A stretch of 21,647 bases of DNA, taken from the IMG/VR virus record IMGVR_UViG_3300033143_003584, positions 1-21,647 of that record; one strand, written 5' to 3'. Within the stretch, counting starts at the first letter, position 1. Each line of letters begins with the position of its first letter. The position numbers were made by a program, and so were the translations under genes. Below, piece by piece: positions 7,255-13,403 of the stretch. The notes beneath the pieces are model-generated. The model did no database searches. It saw only the letters and a list, made by a program, of their open reading frames with translations, and had not been told where the DNA came from. The stretch comes from a virus.

Positions 7255-8229
7255 TTATTTATTATATCCTAATATCGGCTTTTTCCTTGTAAAGTCAAAC
7301 AGCCAGGGCATATTTCTTGCTATATAGCGCAGGCCGCCTATTTCCTTGACGGCCATTTCAATCTGATTTAAATGAGCTTTATAACGGAGTGCCAGGATTA
7401 TCAAGCCGCCCCTCCATCCAACCATAAATTTATACCATGCTAATGGCCAAGTTTTTCTCAATATCCGGTAACCAGAATTTGTATATTGACTACCACCTCC
7501 ACAATATACACAACCTATAGTCTTGGCCCCTCTTGTCCGAGCCGGATGCTCTGGTAAATTATGTGCTTTGATATAGCCATTAATTTCAGCATCCGTCCAG
7601 CCATTTAAAGGATTAGCAACCCAGAGGTTATCTTTAACCTGGAAATATAAATCACCATCTTTTATATTTCTCAACCCTCTTAGATTGTCATCTGTCTTTC
7701 CCCGCTGCCCTGTAATCTGAACATTACAACCTGATTTTTTAGTCATTATCCTGGCTGGGACTATCTTCATTGCTCTACAGCATTCTGATACATTTATTTT
7801 AAACCCCATCTGTCCTCTATTTTTCTGCATCCAGATTCTTGCAGCCATCTTCCCTAGCATAGGCCAGCCTGTCGCTTTCCATTGCTCCATTGGAGTCCTA
7901 TTTGATACTGCTATTCTTAAATCCAGATTATAACTATTTGCTATTTTTTTAATATATTCCTCAGTTCCCGGATATTCCATTTGAGAATCAGCCCAGATTA
8001 TAGTTGGCTCATATCCGGCATTACACATTAAATCTAATAAAACTGAACTATCACTTCCACCGGAAAAAGCAAGGCAAGGCTTCCTGTTTGGTTTTAAAGC
8101 CCTTTCTATAACTGCCATTGATTGATCAACCCTATCTTTCCCCGCTATAGCAAATACAGTTTTTTCAGGATCCCGATGTGGGATCTTATACTCAGACTCA
8201 TTTGCTATTGCTTCGGCTAATTCATTCAT
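7255..8229 (-). CDS. PAPS-reductase-like (IbrA/DndC-type) protein
   Basis: A 324-residue PP-loop protein. It has SGGSDSS (56-62, ATP-pyrophosphatase loop), a WADSQMEYP segment, CC at 150-151 (ECCRAMKIVP), ITGQRGKTDDNLRG (172-185) and IGCVYC with C240/C243. The CC plus CxxC set is the [4Fe-4S] ligand pattern of assimilatory APS reductases, and WTDAEINGYIKAHNLP matches the conserved C-terminal region of PAPS reductases. Such proteins activate or transfer sulfur or nucleotides. In phages they occur beside ParB-like genes, as IbrA/IbrB, and related DndC acts in DNA phosphorothioation. The ATG at 8229 is chosen for its ATGA overlap with the ParB-like stop; an ATG 30 bases upstream is also in frame. 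The substrate is unknown. Confidence 0.85.
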   Translation of the reverse strand: MNELAEAIANESEYKIPHRDPEKTVFAIAGKDRVDQSMAVIERALKPNRKPCLAFSGGSDSSVLLDLMCNAGYEPTIIWADSQMEYPGTEEYIKKIANSYNLDLRIAVSNRTPMEQWKATGWPMLGKMAARIWMQKNRGQMGFKINVSECCRAMKIVPARIMTKKSGCNVQITGQRGKTDDNLRGLRNIKDGDLYFQVKDNLWVANPLNGWTDAEINGYIKAHNLPEHPARTRGAKTIGCVYCGGGSQYTNSGYRILRKTWPLAWYKFMVGWRGGLIILALRYKAHLNQIEMAVKEIGGLRYIARNMPWLFDFTRKKPILGYNK

Positions 8230-8729
8230 GGTATAAACTCGCATCCGCATTCTGGACATTTTACTTTCTCTTTCTCGGCTAATTTATCAAGCCGGGCCTG
8301 TTCTTTTACTTCACTTGGAGCAAAATCATCCAACATCCGGCCTATATTTATTGATTCACCTATATCAATATTGTAATCCTCTAATTCTATATCCTCAATA
8401 TGCGGATAAATCAATTCTGCTGCCATCTGATCATCCGTAGTCCCAATATTATCATTATCAGATAAGGCATATTTAATTTTACCAGCCTCGGAAGAAACTT
8501 CTACGACTGACAAATCAACCTCAGTATGTTTCAATTCCTGAAGTGCTCTAAGCCTCATATTACCACCTAAAACAATAAATTCCCCATTTTCAGCATAGGC
8601 AACCATCGGTTTATAAACCCCAAGCTCTGTAAGCTGCTTTAAGAGGCGTTTATAATCTTTTTTTTTGCTATTCCGGGGATTCTTATCCCAAGGCTTAACC
8701 TTTGATATCGGGACGGTTATGATATTCAT
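8226..8729 (-). CDS. ParB/Srx-fold protein (IbrB-like) with terminal zinc knuckle
   Basis: A 167-residue protein with a ParB-type N-terminal fold: the start ITVPISKVKPWDKNPRN (NPRN at 17-20) and the phosphate-binding motif GGNMRLRAL (55-63). The C-terminus ends CPECGCEFIP (C158, C161, C163), a possible zinc knuckle that could pair with another chain. ParB/sulfiredoxin-fold proteins bind and hydrolyse nucleotides; free-standing ones beside a PAPS-reductase-like gene, as IbrB with IbrA, are known in prophages and can alter gene expression. This pair lies next to the small terminase subunit and overlaps as ATGA, so it is translated as a unit. It lacks any HTH of plasmid ParB. Confidence 0.85.
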   Translation of the reverse strand: MNIITVPISKVKPWDKNPRNSKKKDYKRLLKQLTELGVYKPMVAYAENGEFIVLGGNMRLRALQELKHTEVDLSVVEVSSEAGKIKYALSDNDNIGTTDDQMAAELIYPHIEDIELEDYNIDIGESINIGRMLDDFAPSEVKEQARLDKLAEKEKVKCPECGCEFIP

Positions 8730-9029
8730 TCACTTCCCCTTACCTTTCATGCTGAATATTTTATTCCTATTATCTACAATCTGCTTCTCAAAATTAGATG
8801 TAATCTGTTTGCATTGAGCTTTCTGATTCTCCACATCAGTCTTTATGCTGCCTATATCTATTGCCATATCATCAACCTTTTCATCAGTTTTGCTTACGGT
8901 ATCTTTAATATCCTTTAAATCAATCCCATCTCCATTCCTCTTTTTTGTATCCCTAACAATTTTCAGCCAGCTTCCAATACTTGAAATCACAAGAACAATA
9001 ATACCACCTGTCGTAATTGGCTCTACCAT
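8730..9029 (-). CDS. Membrane-anchored coiled-coil protein (lysis-region, spanin-like)
   Basis: A 99-residue protein with one N-terminal membrane helix (GGIIVLVISSIGSWLKIV) followed by a long polar heptad-rich segment (about 35-95), i.e. a short N-in anchor with an extracytoplasmic or cytoplasmic coiled coil. It sits directly after a lipoprotein and a cell-wall hydrolase, and its design resembles an inner-membrane spanin (Rz-like), making a pair with the lipoprotein as outer-membrane partner. A hemolysin XhlA-like function is an alternative, but XhlA has its membrane segment at the C-terminus. The assignment is by topology and context only. Confidence 0.6.
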   Translation of the reverse strand: MVEPITTGGIIVLVISSIGSWLKIVRDTKKRNGDGIDLKDIKDTVSKTDEKVDDMAIDIGSIKTDVENQKAQCKQITSNFEKQIVDNRNKIFSMKGKGK

Positions 9030-9041
9030 TTAACTCTCCTG

Positions 9042-9326
9042 TTAATAAATTTCAATTCCATTAATCTCCAATAATCGTTTCATGCGCCAATATTGATAGA
9101 GGAAGCCTTTGGATACGATTGCTGGGTTTTTATCCTTGATCTCTGCCAATACATCGGTAGGAATAATCCCGTCTTTTATAAATCCGTATATCTCAATCTC
9201 ACCTATCTCTGTTGAAGGCGTGATTATGACCTGTGGCTTGCAAGCGCTAAGTAAGTAGAAGCTTGCGAACACGATCAGCATCGCCATCCAGGATAGCACG
9301 TTTGACCGCTTTTTTCGTTTTTGCAT
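9042..9326 (-). CDS. Small lipoprotein (spanin-like)
   Basis: A 94-residue protein with a basic start (MQKRKKRSNV), a hydrophobic core and the lipobox LSAC with Cys29, after which the mature chain (about 65 residues) contains a Pro-bearing short region and beta-like GEIEIYGF. It is therefore an exported lipoprotein. Next to a cell-wall hydrolase and a membrane coiled-coil protein it could be the outer-membrane spanin (Rz1-like). The ATG at 9326 is selected for AGGA five bases upstream, over the in-frame ATG 18 bases earlier. Its first 80 bases overlap the 52-residue gene in another frame. Spanin is an inference; other surface roles are possible. Confidence 0.65.
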   Translation of the reverse strand: MQKRKKRSNVLSWMAMLIVFASFYLLSACKPQVIITPSTEIGEIEIYGFIKDGIIPTDVLAEIKDKNPAIVSKGFLYQYWRMKRLLEINGIEIY

Positions 9327-9405
9327 TTTTCCTTTTTTTAACATATTTCCCTATATTTATAATTGCAGTCGTTAAAGCTGACAAAACATTGAATATTTTT
9401 TTCAT
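9247..9405 (-). CDS. 52-residue basic peptide overlapping the lipoprotein gene out of frame
   Basis: The ATG at 9405 overlaps the stop of the NlpC/P60 gene as ATGA, with GGAGATGAGG just before it. The frame runs to TAG at 9247, and so overlaps the first 80 bases of the lipoprotein gene in a different frame. The product has a weakly hydrophobic amphipathic start (MKKIFNVLSALTTAIINIGK), then a strongly basic stretch (KKRKNAKTKKAVKR) and a short end (LDGDADRVRKLLL). The coupling and site indicate a genuine gene; overlapping small lysis genes are common in phages. Its function is unknown; an amphipathic cationic peptide might act at the membrane. Confidence 0.6.
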   Translation of the reverse strand: MKKIFNVLSALTTAIINIGKYVKKRKNAKTKKAVKRAILDGDADRVRKLLLT

Positions 9406-9830
9406 CCCTCATCTCCAAACGGGTCGCATATCTTGTAACTATCCCCGTTGTACCCGATAGGTCGCAGCTTAACAAAGGCATTATCTCTTATAGCGTCCTT
9501 TGTTGTTTTGGTATCACCCCCGCCCCCGCAAGCCCCTATCACATAGCCATAATCATAAATCATCATAACGTGCCTTGCTCTACCGGCTTTGAACCAGAAA
9601 ATCAAGCATCCAGGGCGTATTTTATCACACTCAACCAGATTGTCTTTATATTTTAAATATAATCCATGCGCTGTATCATCGAATATATGAGGTAAAATGC
9701 CTACAGATTGTAGGACTTCAATCACCATACCGGAGCAGTCGAATCCCTCCAGGCTATCGTTTCCTCCGTATGAATAAGGCGTACCAAGCCAGCTCCAGAT
9801 GTACTTTAAGGCTAATTCCCTTCTAGTCAT
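9402..9830 (-). CDS. NlpC/P60-type cell-wall hydrolase (probable endolysin or virion lysin)
   Basis: A 142-residue NlpC/P60 cysteine peptidase. The catalytic Cys32 is in GFDCSGM and His87 in RHVMMI, 55 residues later. The third triad position would lie near VIGACGGGG (about 98-105), where a Gly replaces the usual His, Asn or Gln, so the third residue is non-canonical. Family members cleave peptide links in the cell wall. There is no signal peptide, which fits a holin-dependent endolysin. It starts a new transcription unit behind a probable promoter, with little space for a leader, and is coupled to the next gene. A role in virion entry is an alternative because head genes follow. Confidence 0.85.
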   Translation of the reverse strand: MTRRELALKYIWSWLGTPYSYGGNDSLEGFDCSGMVIEVLQSVGILPHIFDDTAHGLYLKYKDNLVECDKIRPGCLIFWFKAGRARHVMMIYDYGYVIGACGGGGDTKTTKDAIRDNAFVKLRPIGYNGDSYKICDPFGDEG

Positions 9831-9848
9831 TGTGTTGCCAATACAATA

Positions 9849-9877
9849 AACTTAAAATATCTTAATTAATTTGTCAA
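9849..9877 (-). promoter_or_regulatory. Probable promoter for lysis/head transcription unit
   Basis: On the minus strand TTGACA (9877-9872) is followed by a 17-base gap and TAAGTT (9854-9849). The -35 is perfect and the -10 is only 3 of 6. Transcription would begin near 9842, about 12 bases before the NlpC/P60 ATG, where no ribosome binding site is visible. All genes from 9830 to 1 could be read from here. The weak -10 suggests it may need an activator. Confidence 0.4.
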
Positions 9878-9901
9878 GAGATAAATTATTTTAAAATAAA
9901 C

Positions 9902-9930
9902 TTGTATTAAATCTAATTTTATTTTATAAT
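9902..9930 (+). promoter_or_regulatory. Plus-strand promoter giving a probable leaderless transcript
   Basis: TTGTAT (9902-9907), a 17-base gap and a perfect TATAAT (9925-9930) precede the ATG at 9937 by six bases. The start of transcription would coincide with the ATG, so the mRNA of the only plus-strand gene is likely leaderless; there is no standard ribosome binding site. It is divergent from the lysis/head promoter, and both lie in the AT-rich 106-bp gap 9831-9936. Confidence 0.6.
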
Positions 9931-9936
9931 AGAGAT

Positions 9937-10425
9937 ATGCGAAAATGTAAAGATTGTGGAAAAGTAAAAAATAGTAAAGATTTTTATTTAAATAATAAGG
10001 GTTATTATAGCCCTTATTGTAAAGAATGCCATAGAAAAAGAACTGCTCTCTGGCGGAAAAACAACCCCCAGAGATTTAAAGAACTTTGTGCAAAAGCAAT
10101 GGCAAAAAAAAGGACTAATCCTGATTATAGAAAAAGCCAGGCTGAATTTTACAGGAAATGGTATGCTAAATCTGGAAGAAAGAGGGCAAAAAATTATTCA
10201 GAAGTAAATAAATTATGGCAAAAATTAAATCCTGAAAAATGCAAAGCTTCAAAACTGGTAGAAATGGCCCTGAAAACGGGCAAACTTAAAAAATCAATCT
10301 ATTGTTCTGAATGTGGACATAAGCGGAAATTGGTTGGTCACCATGATAATTACGAATTCCCTCTTAAAGTTAGATGGCTTTGTTATTCTTGTCATAAAAA
10401 TATTCATAATAATAAAAATTTATAA
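9937..10425 (+). CDS. Zinc-binding HNH-like protein on the opposite strand
   Basis: The only plus-strand gene in the window, 162 residues. The first zinc site is C4, C7, C28, C31 (CKDCG...YCKECH) and the second is C123, C126, C150, C153 (CSECG...CYSCH) with HH at 135-136 and a final H157. The second half (GHHDNYEFPLKVRWLCYSCH) matches a recurrent phage domain related to HNH nucleases. Between them is a Lys/Arg-rich helical linker, suggesting nucleic-acid binding. Its lone opposite orientation, its own promoter and AT-richness fit a mobile HNH-like gene (moron or homing endonuclease type). Whether it cuts DNA is not certain because the HNH Asn is not obvious. Confidence 0.75.
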   Translation: MRKCKDCGKVKNSKDFYLNNKGYYSPYCKECHRKRTALWRKNNPQRFKELCAKAMAKKRTNPDYRKSQAEFYRKWYAKSGRKRAKNYSEVNKLWQKLNPEKCKASKLVEMALKTGKLKKSIYCSECGHKRKLVGHHDNYEFPLKVRWLCYSCHKNIHNNKNL

Positions 10426-10437
10426 AGAAAATAAGAC

Positions 10438-10459
10438 ATAATAAAAAAAACTTTATTAT
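10438..10459. terminator. AT-only hairpin between two convergent genes
   Basis: ATAATAAA (10438-10445) and TTTATTAT (10452-10459) form an 8-bp stem around AAAAAC, in the 34-bp gap between convergent genes ending at 10425 and 10460. It could serve as a weak bidirectional terminator. It has no GC pairs, so it would be unstable, and the call is tentative. Confidence 0.3.
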
Positions 10460-10843
10460 TCACTCCGCCGCATTAGAAAAACTTGTATCATTTACCCATC
10501 TGCCATTACTGTACATTTTTTCTTTCGCAGCTTTACAAGCCGGACATAAAGAATATTTTGGATGCTGGCCAGGTTTAGGATAAAACATCTTATTACAATG
10601 ATTATTCCAGCACTTTATTTTAGCCCTCTTTCGCTGCCCTGGCACATTCGTATTGCCGCCTTTGCTATGCCAACAACTCTTACATATACCAGATTTATTA
10701 AAATCTGTAATCGGGTTGCCGCAGATGATACAATGTTTATTTCCCTTTCTTTCCATATTCTTAATCTTCTTAGCACAGGAAAGACAGAAGCCAGTCGTCC
10801 CCGCACCCTTTATGGGCTTGCCGCATTCTTTACAGGTTGGCAT
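10460..10843 (-). CDS. Triple zinc-ribbon protein
   Basis: A 127-residue protein with three CxxC...CxxC-type modules: C4, C7, C20, C23; C38, C41, C54, C57; and C78, C83, C100, C103 (the last with a longer first loop). Small basic segments join them. It should bind three zinc ions and act in nucleic-acid or protein contacts. AGGAGG lies before the ATG, and the gene follows the membrane gene after one base. It faces the plus-strand zinc protein tail-to-tail; the two share no clear homology. The role is unknown. Confidence 0.75.
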   Translation of the reverse strand: MPTCKECGKPIKGAGTTGFCLSCAKKIKNMERKGNKHCIICGNPITDFNKSGICKSCWHSKGGNTNVPGQRKRAKIKCWNNHCNKMFYPKPGQHPKYSLCPACKAAKEKMYSNGRWVNDTSFSNAAE

Positions 10844-10844
10844 C

Positions 10845-11051
10845 TCATCCTCCTATAACCAGAAATATTATAAATCTTACAAATACAGCTAATGCAAATA
10901 CTGTAAATGCGATGTAAAGCGTCCAGTTAAATAAATCATACCAGAAATATTTATTGTGATAATAAGCAATCCCAGCCCCAGCCCAGCCAATAAATGAGAT
11001 AATTCCAAATACCCATAAGCACCAGTTAGCTATTATTTTTGCTTCTTGCAT
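10845..11051 (-). CDS. 68-residue two-pass membrane protein
   Basis: It has two membrane helices (WCLWVFGIISFIGWAGAGI and LYIAFTVFALAVFVRFIIFL) separated by a short Tyr/Trp/Asn-rich loop (YYHNKYFWYDLFNW). An AAGGAAAACC site precedes the ATG. The gene overlaps the end of the signal-peptide membrane gene by 26 bases. Such small two-pass proteins near membrane genes are often holins or antiholins, but nothing specific identifies it. With the upstream membrane protein it may form a membrane-acting pair. Confidence 0.65.
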   Translation of the reverse strand: MQEAKIIANWCLWVFGIISFIGWAGAGIAYYHNKYFWYDLFNWTLYIAFTVFALAVFVRFIIFLVIGG

Positions 11052-11676
11052 GGTTTTCCTTCTTTAGATACCCCATTTTTTTTAATTCTTCTTTAATCAA
11101 AGCTAAAATTAAATCTCCCATATAATCCCAAAGGCATTTTTCCCTATATATATAAACTAACCACGATCTTATCTGTGCTATGGCAACCTTGCGATTGAGC
11201 TTATCAGATGGCGGTAATCCCATAGGAAGCCTATAATCAAAAGCATCGGATATTTCCTTTTTTTGCAAATCAACTGTATCAATAAATTCTTTATCTCGCT
11301 TATCAAGCTTTTCTGTAAAATATTTAATCATTATTTCTCCTTTGGCCGAAAATTTGTAAATTCCATTAGCAGTTAAAAATACCGCTATAGAATAAATCAG
11401 CAACGACCAAATCGTAAATGTACCAGCCGTAACCAACGCAAATGCAGAGGCAGCAATCGCAACAACAGCAGAAATCACATAGGCCAGCACTCCAGCCGCT
11501 TTCAGTAGCCGCTTTAACAGCTCAGTCGCAGCAGCAACAGACAGCCCCCCAACTCCAGTTAAAAGGATTATCTGCACGAATGCAGAATCAAACTGCGGGG
11601 CTTCTGCTTCAGCCTGGGCCATTGCAACTACTGAGATCATCAGCACAAAAAACAATAATAAGGTAAATTTCTTCAT
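11026..11676 (-). CDS. Signal-peptide multi-pass membrane protein (holin-like candidate)
   Basis: A 216-residue protein with a typical signal peptide (MKKFTLLLFFVLMISVVAMA, then QAEA), two or three membrane helices (about residues 35-50, 63-84 and 86-103) and a cytoplasmic or soluble C-terminal half rich in charge that contains LDKRDKEFIDTV. A strong GGAGGTG site precedes the ATG. The layout resembles some exported phage membrane proteins called holins, but the large C-terminal domain is atypical. Its position well upstream of the endolysin leaves the function open; it might instead act in superinfection control. Confidence 0.6.
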   Translation of the reverse strand: MKKFTLLLFFVLMISVVAMAQAEAEAPQFDSAFVQIILLTGVGGLSVAAATELLKRLLKAAGVLAYVISAVVAIAASAFALVTAGTFTIWSLLIYSIAVFLTANGIYKFSAKGEIMIKYFTEKLDKRDKEFIDTVDLQKKEISDAFDYRLPMGLPPSDKLNRKVAIAQIRSWLVYIYREKCLWDYMGDLILALIKEELKKMGYLKKENHARSKNNS

Positions 11677-11691
11677 TTCTTTTTCACCTCC

Positions 11692-11922
11692 TTAGAGCCT
11701 TTTCGGCTCCGGTTGATTATAATAATTTTTCAATACGTCAATTACCTGCTCAACGTATACCCCGGCAAAATAAGTATGTAGCTTTTTATAACATGCTAGG
11801 GTTGGTGATAGGTTAATCTCCATTTGATGTCCGTCTTCCTCATCCCATTCCTCGATTTCCTTATAGCTGTTTTCGTGTACGATGTCGATGACATCATTTG
11901 TCATTTCTTTAATTGATTTCAT
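11692..11922 (-). CDS. 76-residue acidic hypothetical protein
   Basis: A small acidic soluble protein beginning MKSIKEMTNDVIDIV, with EIEEWDEEDG and a helical end containing YFAGVYVEQVIDVLKNYY. Its start lies inside the last 14 bases of the preceding coiled-coil gene. Its stop lies directly before GGAGGTG, the site of the next gene. No domain is recognised. It belongs to the chain of small early/middle genes and is probably translated by coupling because its own ribosome binding site is poor. Confidence 0.6.
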   Translation of the reverse strand: MKSIKEMTNDVIDIVHENSYKEIEEWDEEDGHQMEINLSPTLACYKKLHTYFAGVYVEQVIDVLKNYYNQPEPKRL

Positions 11923-12067
11923 ATTTTTTTTTCTTTTTTAATTCCTTTCTCAATCTTTTATTTTCTTCGATTAATCGGGCATTCTCCGTTAATACGGAAA
12001 AAAGCAAATCCCGCATTTCCTTCTCTTTCTGCTCTAACATATAAAACGGGTCTTCGTGTTCATCCAT
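11909..12067 (-). CDS. 52-residue coiled-coil protein
   Basis: A start ATG at 12067 is preceded by GGGGAGGAGGG and lies inside the end of the preceding gene. The product begins MDEHEDPFYMLEQKEKEMRD and continues as one long polar helix with leucines at heptad spacing and a KKKKK end. It is soluble and likely to form a coiled coil, possibly with the neighbouring membrane-anchored coiled coil. The excellent ribosome binding site supports it; the family is unknown. Confidence 0.6.
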   Translation of the reverse strand: MDEHEDPFYMLEQKEKEMRDLLFSVLTENARLIEENKRLRKELKKKKKYEIN

Positions 12068-12347
12068 TTCCCTCCTCCCCCTTACTCAATTCAAGCTGAA
12101 GCCTCCGCAAATCCTCCCGCTCTAATTTTAGCTGCTCAATGTGGAGGATAAGTTGCTGGGTTAAGTCGTCAATCTTGGCTTTATCCTTTACAATCTCATC
12201 AACCTGGGCTTGGAGGTCAGATTGGTCATGTCCGATTTCACTGTCATAGCGCAAGGCCACTATTATCACCCCAACAATAACCCCGATAAGCAAGCCAGCA
12301 ATAAAAATGCCTATTAACACTATTGCCTTATATTCTTTATCTGTCAT
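12060..12347 (-). CDS. Membrane-anchored coiled-coil protein
   Basis: A 95-residue protein with one N-terminal membrane helix (VLIGIFIAGLLIGVIVGVII) and a polar heptad-rich chain to the C-terminus (SDLQAQVDEI to LQLELSKGEE). This is the classic shape of Rz-like inner-membrane spanins, but it lies far from the hydrolase gene and without a lipoprotein next to it, so the role is uncertain. It begins with an ATGA overlap to the QLELF-motif protein and overlaps the following coiled-coil gene by eight bases. Confidence 0.6.
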   Translation of the reverse strand: MTDKEYKAIVLIGIFIAGLLIGVIVGVIIVALRYDSEIGHDQSDLQAQVDEIVKDKAKIDDLTQQLILHIEQLKLEREDLRRLQLELSKGEEGNG

Positions 12348-12706
12348 TTTAACCTCCGCTCAGTCTCAAATAGCTCCAATTGCTCTACATCCTTCGCAAG
12401 CTCAGGGTGTGCATCTCGGACCCGGTTGAATCGCTCGAATAGTGGAATCGCCTTTTTCCTCAGATAGTCCCGGTACTCCAGGATTTCCTCTTTCCTAACC
12501 GGATAGAATCCGCCCTTATCACAAGTGCAGATGGGAAGCTGGCTATATATCTGGCGAAATTGGCGGTCTGTTATGTCTGGCCACCGGTCCCATTTGTTTT
12601 CCCATATTGATTGATAATTATATTTAAAAATAAAGTTACCCCTTGTAATAGCATTCTCTTTCCCTGAATGATACTCTTTATAAAGCCTTAAAATAATTTC
12701 TTTCAT
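12344..12706 (-). CDS. Conserved hypothetical protein with a C-terminal clamp-binding-like motif
   Basis: A 120-residue, predicted helical protein with a conserved core (ITDRQFRQIYSQLPICTC and GGFYPVRKEEILEYRDYLRK). Its C-terminus contains QLELF at 109-113, a close match to the QL[SD]LF beta-sliding-clamp binding consensus. A winged-helix-like fold with Gly-Phe-Tyr-Pro is typical of a phage family of unknown role near replication genes. It could bind the host beta clamp. AGGAGG lies upstream. The motif is seen; binding is inference. Confidence 0.7.
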   Translation of the reverse strand: MKEIILRLYKEYHSGKENAITRGNFIFKYNYQSIWENKWDRWPDITDRQFRQIYSQLPICTCDKGGFYPVRKEEILEYRDYLRKKAIPLFERFNRVRDAHPELAKDVEQLELFETERRLK

Positions 12707-12718
12707 CCTCTCCTCCTT

Positions 12719-12796
12719 TTACCTTAAAAATAATGCAAAGCACAGGGCTATTGCAAAAAAAAATAAAGCTGCCATTAATAATTTTTTCCTTCTCAT
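12719..12796 (-). CDS. 25-residue membrane peptide
   Basis: The ATG at 12796 overlaps the stop of the upstream 30-codon gene as ATGA and has AGGAGGAAGG before it. The product is MRRKKLLMAALFFFAIALCF plus five residues: a basic start and one hydrophobic helix. It is a plausible membrane peptide, like a small antiholin or membrane modulator. The overlap and a good site support it, but at this size chance cannot be excluded. Confidence 0.45.
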   Translation of the reverse strand: MRRKKLLMAALFFFAIALCFALFLR

Positions 12797-12885
12797 CCCT
12801 TCCTCCTATGATCCATGAAATGAAGCATTCCCCACATCCAACCTAAAAGAAACGTTAAAGCCATAGCTGCGTATAGTTTTTCCAT
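12793..12885 (-). CDS. 30-residue membrane peptide
   Basis: It begins directly at the RusA stop (TAATG overlap; GAGGAAGGG upstream) and ends in an ATGA overlap with the next peptide gene. The product MEKLYAAMALTFLLGWMWGM then LHFMDHRRKG has one hydrophobic helix rich in Met/Trp and a basic tail, so it is probably membrane-bound. Coupling at both ends supports translation; no function can be given. Confidence 0.5.
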   Translation of the reverse strand: MEKLYAAMALTFLLGWMWGMLHFMDHRRKG

Positions 12886-13283
12886 TATTTCCCTTCCTCA
12901 ACTAAGTAAATCACAATCTCTGTCCTCGGATTTTTCGCATCTGTGTACTGGAAATACTTAGATTCTAAATACTTGGGGCTATCTCTCCACACTAAGCCCA
13001 TCCGCTCAAGCTGATCGCGGAGGTATTTCATTCCACCTGATAGATTATCGCTATCAATTTTCCGGGGCCTATATGAATAAAAATGAACAATCCGCTTTTC
13101 CTCCGGCTTTGCCTTGTATTGTTCCTCATGAGCAGCAGCCAGTAATAGCATATTCCAGTAATCCTTTTTCATTTCAATAATTTTATAATATTCATACTGC
13201 AGCCAGCGTGCTATCTGATTCTGGGATGGGGTTACTATTCCGGGTAATACAATCTTTAGGGGGAACAGCTTATTTTTACTCAT
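12885..13283 (-). CDS. rusA: RusA-family Holliday junction resolvase
   Basis: A 132-residue RusA-type endonuclease that cuts four-way DNA junctions symmetrically. The active acids are seen as D77 and D79 in IDSDN, D90 in GGMKYLRDQL and D101 in WRDSP (in other RusA proteins this last is often Asp-Asp-Ser). The start is an ATGA overlap with the membrane-peptide gene. In phages it resolves recombination and replication intermediates before packaging. It goes with the Rad52-like and exonuclease genes upstream. All key acids appear present. Confidence 0.85.
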   Translation of the reverse strand: MSKNKLFPLKIVLPGIVTPSQNQIARWLQYEYYKIIEMKKDYWNMLLLAAAHEEQYKAKPEEKRIVHFYSYRPRKIDSDNLSGGMKYLRDQLERMGLVWRDSPKYLESKYFQYTDAKNPRTEIVIYLVEEGK

Positions 13284-13402
13284 TTATCCCCCAATAAAAA
13301 CCCAAGTATAATCACCGGAAACATTATAATCCCAGCTATAATAACAACTAGTATTATCACAATTGTCATATATATCCGGCAAAATAATTCAAATATTTTC
13401 AC
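13280..13402 (-). CDS. 40-residue membrane peptide with GTG start
   Basis: A GTG at 13402 preceded by GGAGGATAAA opens a 40-codon frame ending in an ATGA overlap with RusA. The product is hydrophobic with a long helical segment MTIVIILVVIIAGIIMFPVI, so it is a single- or double-span membrane peptide. The strong ribosome binding site and the overlap support it despite the non-ATG start. No family is known to me. Confidence 0.55.
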   Translation of the reverse strand: MKIFELFCRIYMTIVIILVVIIAGIIMFPVIILGFLLGDK

Positions 13403-13403
13403 T

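Noticed and set aside
10562-10892. Overlapping plus-strand frames inside the triple zinc-ribbon gene
   Set aside because: They oppose a gene with three intact zinc modules and a strong ribosome site; their translations show no domain.
11442-11666. Gln-rich 74-codon plus-strand frame
   Set aside because: It is the complement of Ala/Val-rich membrane codons; Gln-rich translation is a typical artefact.
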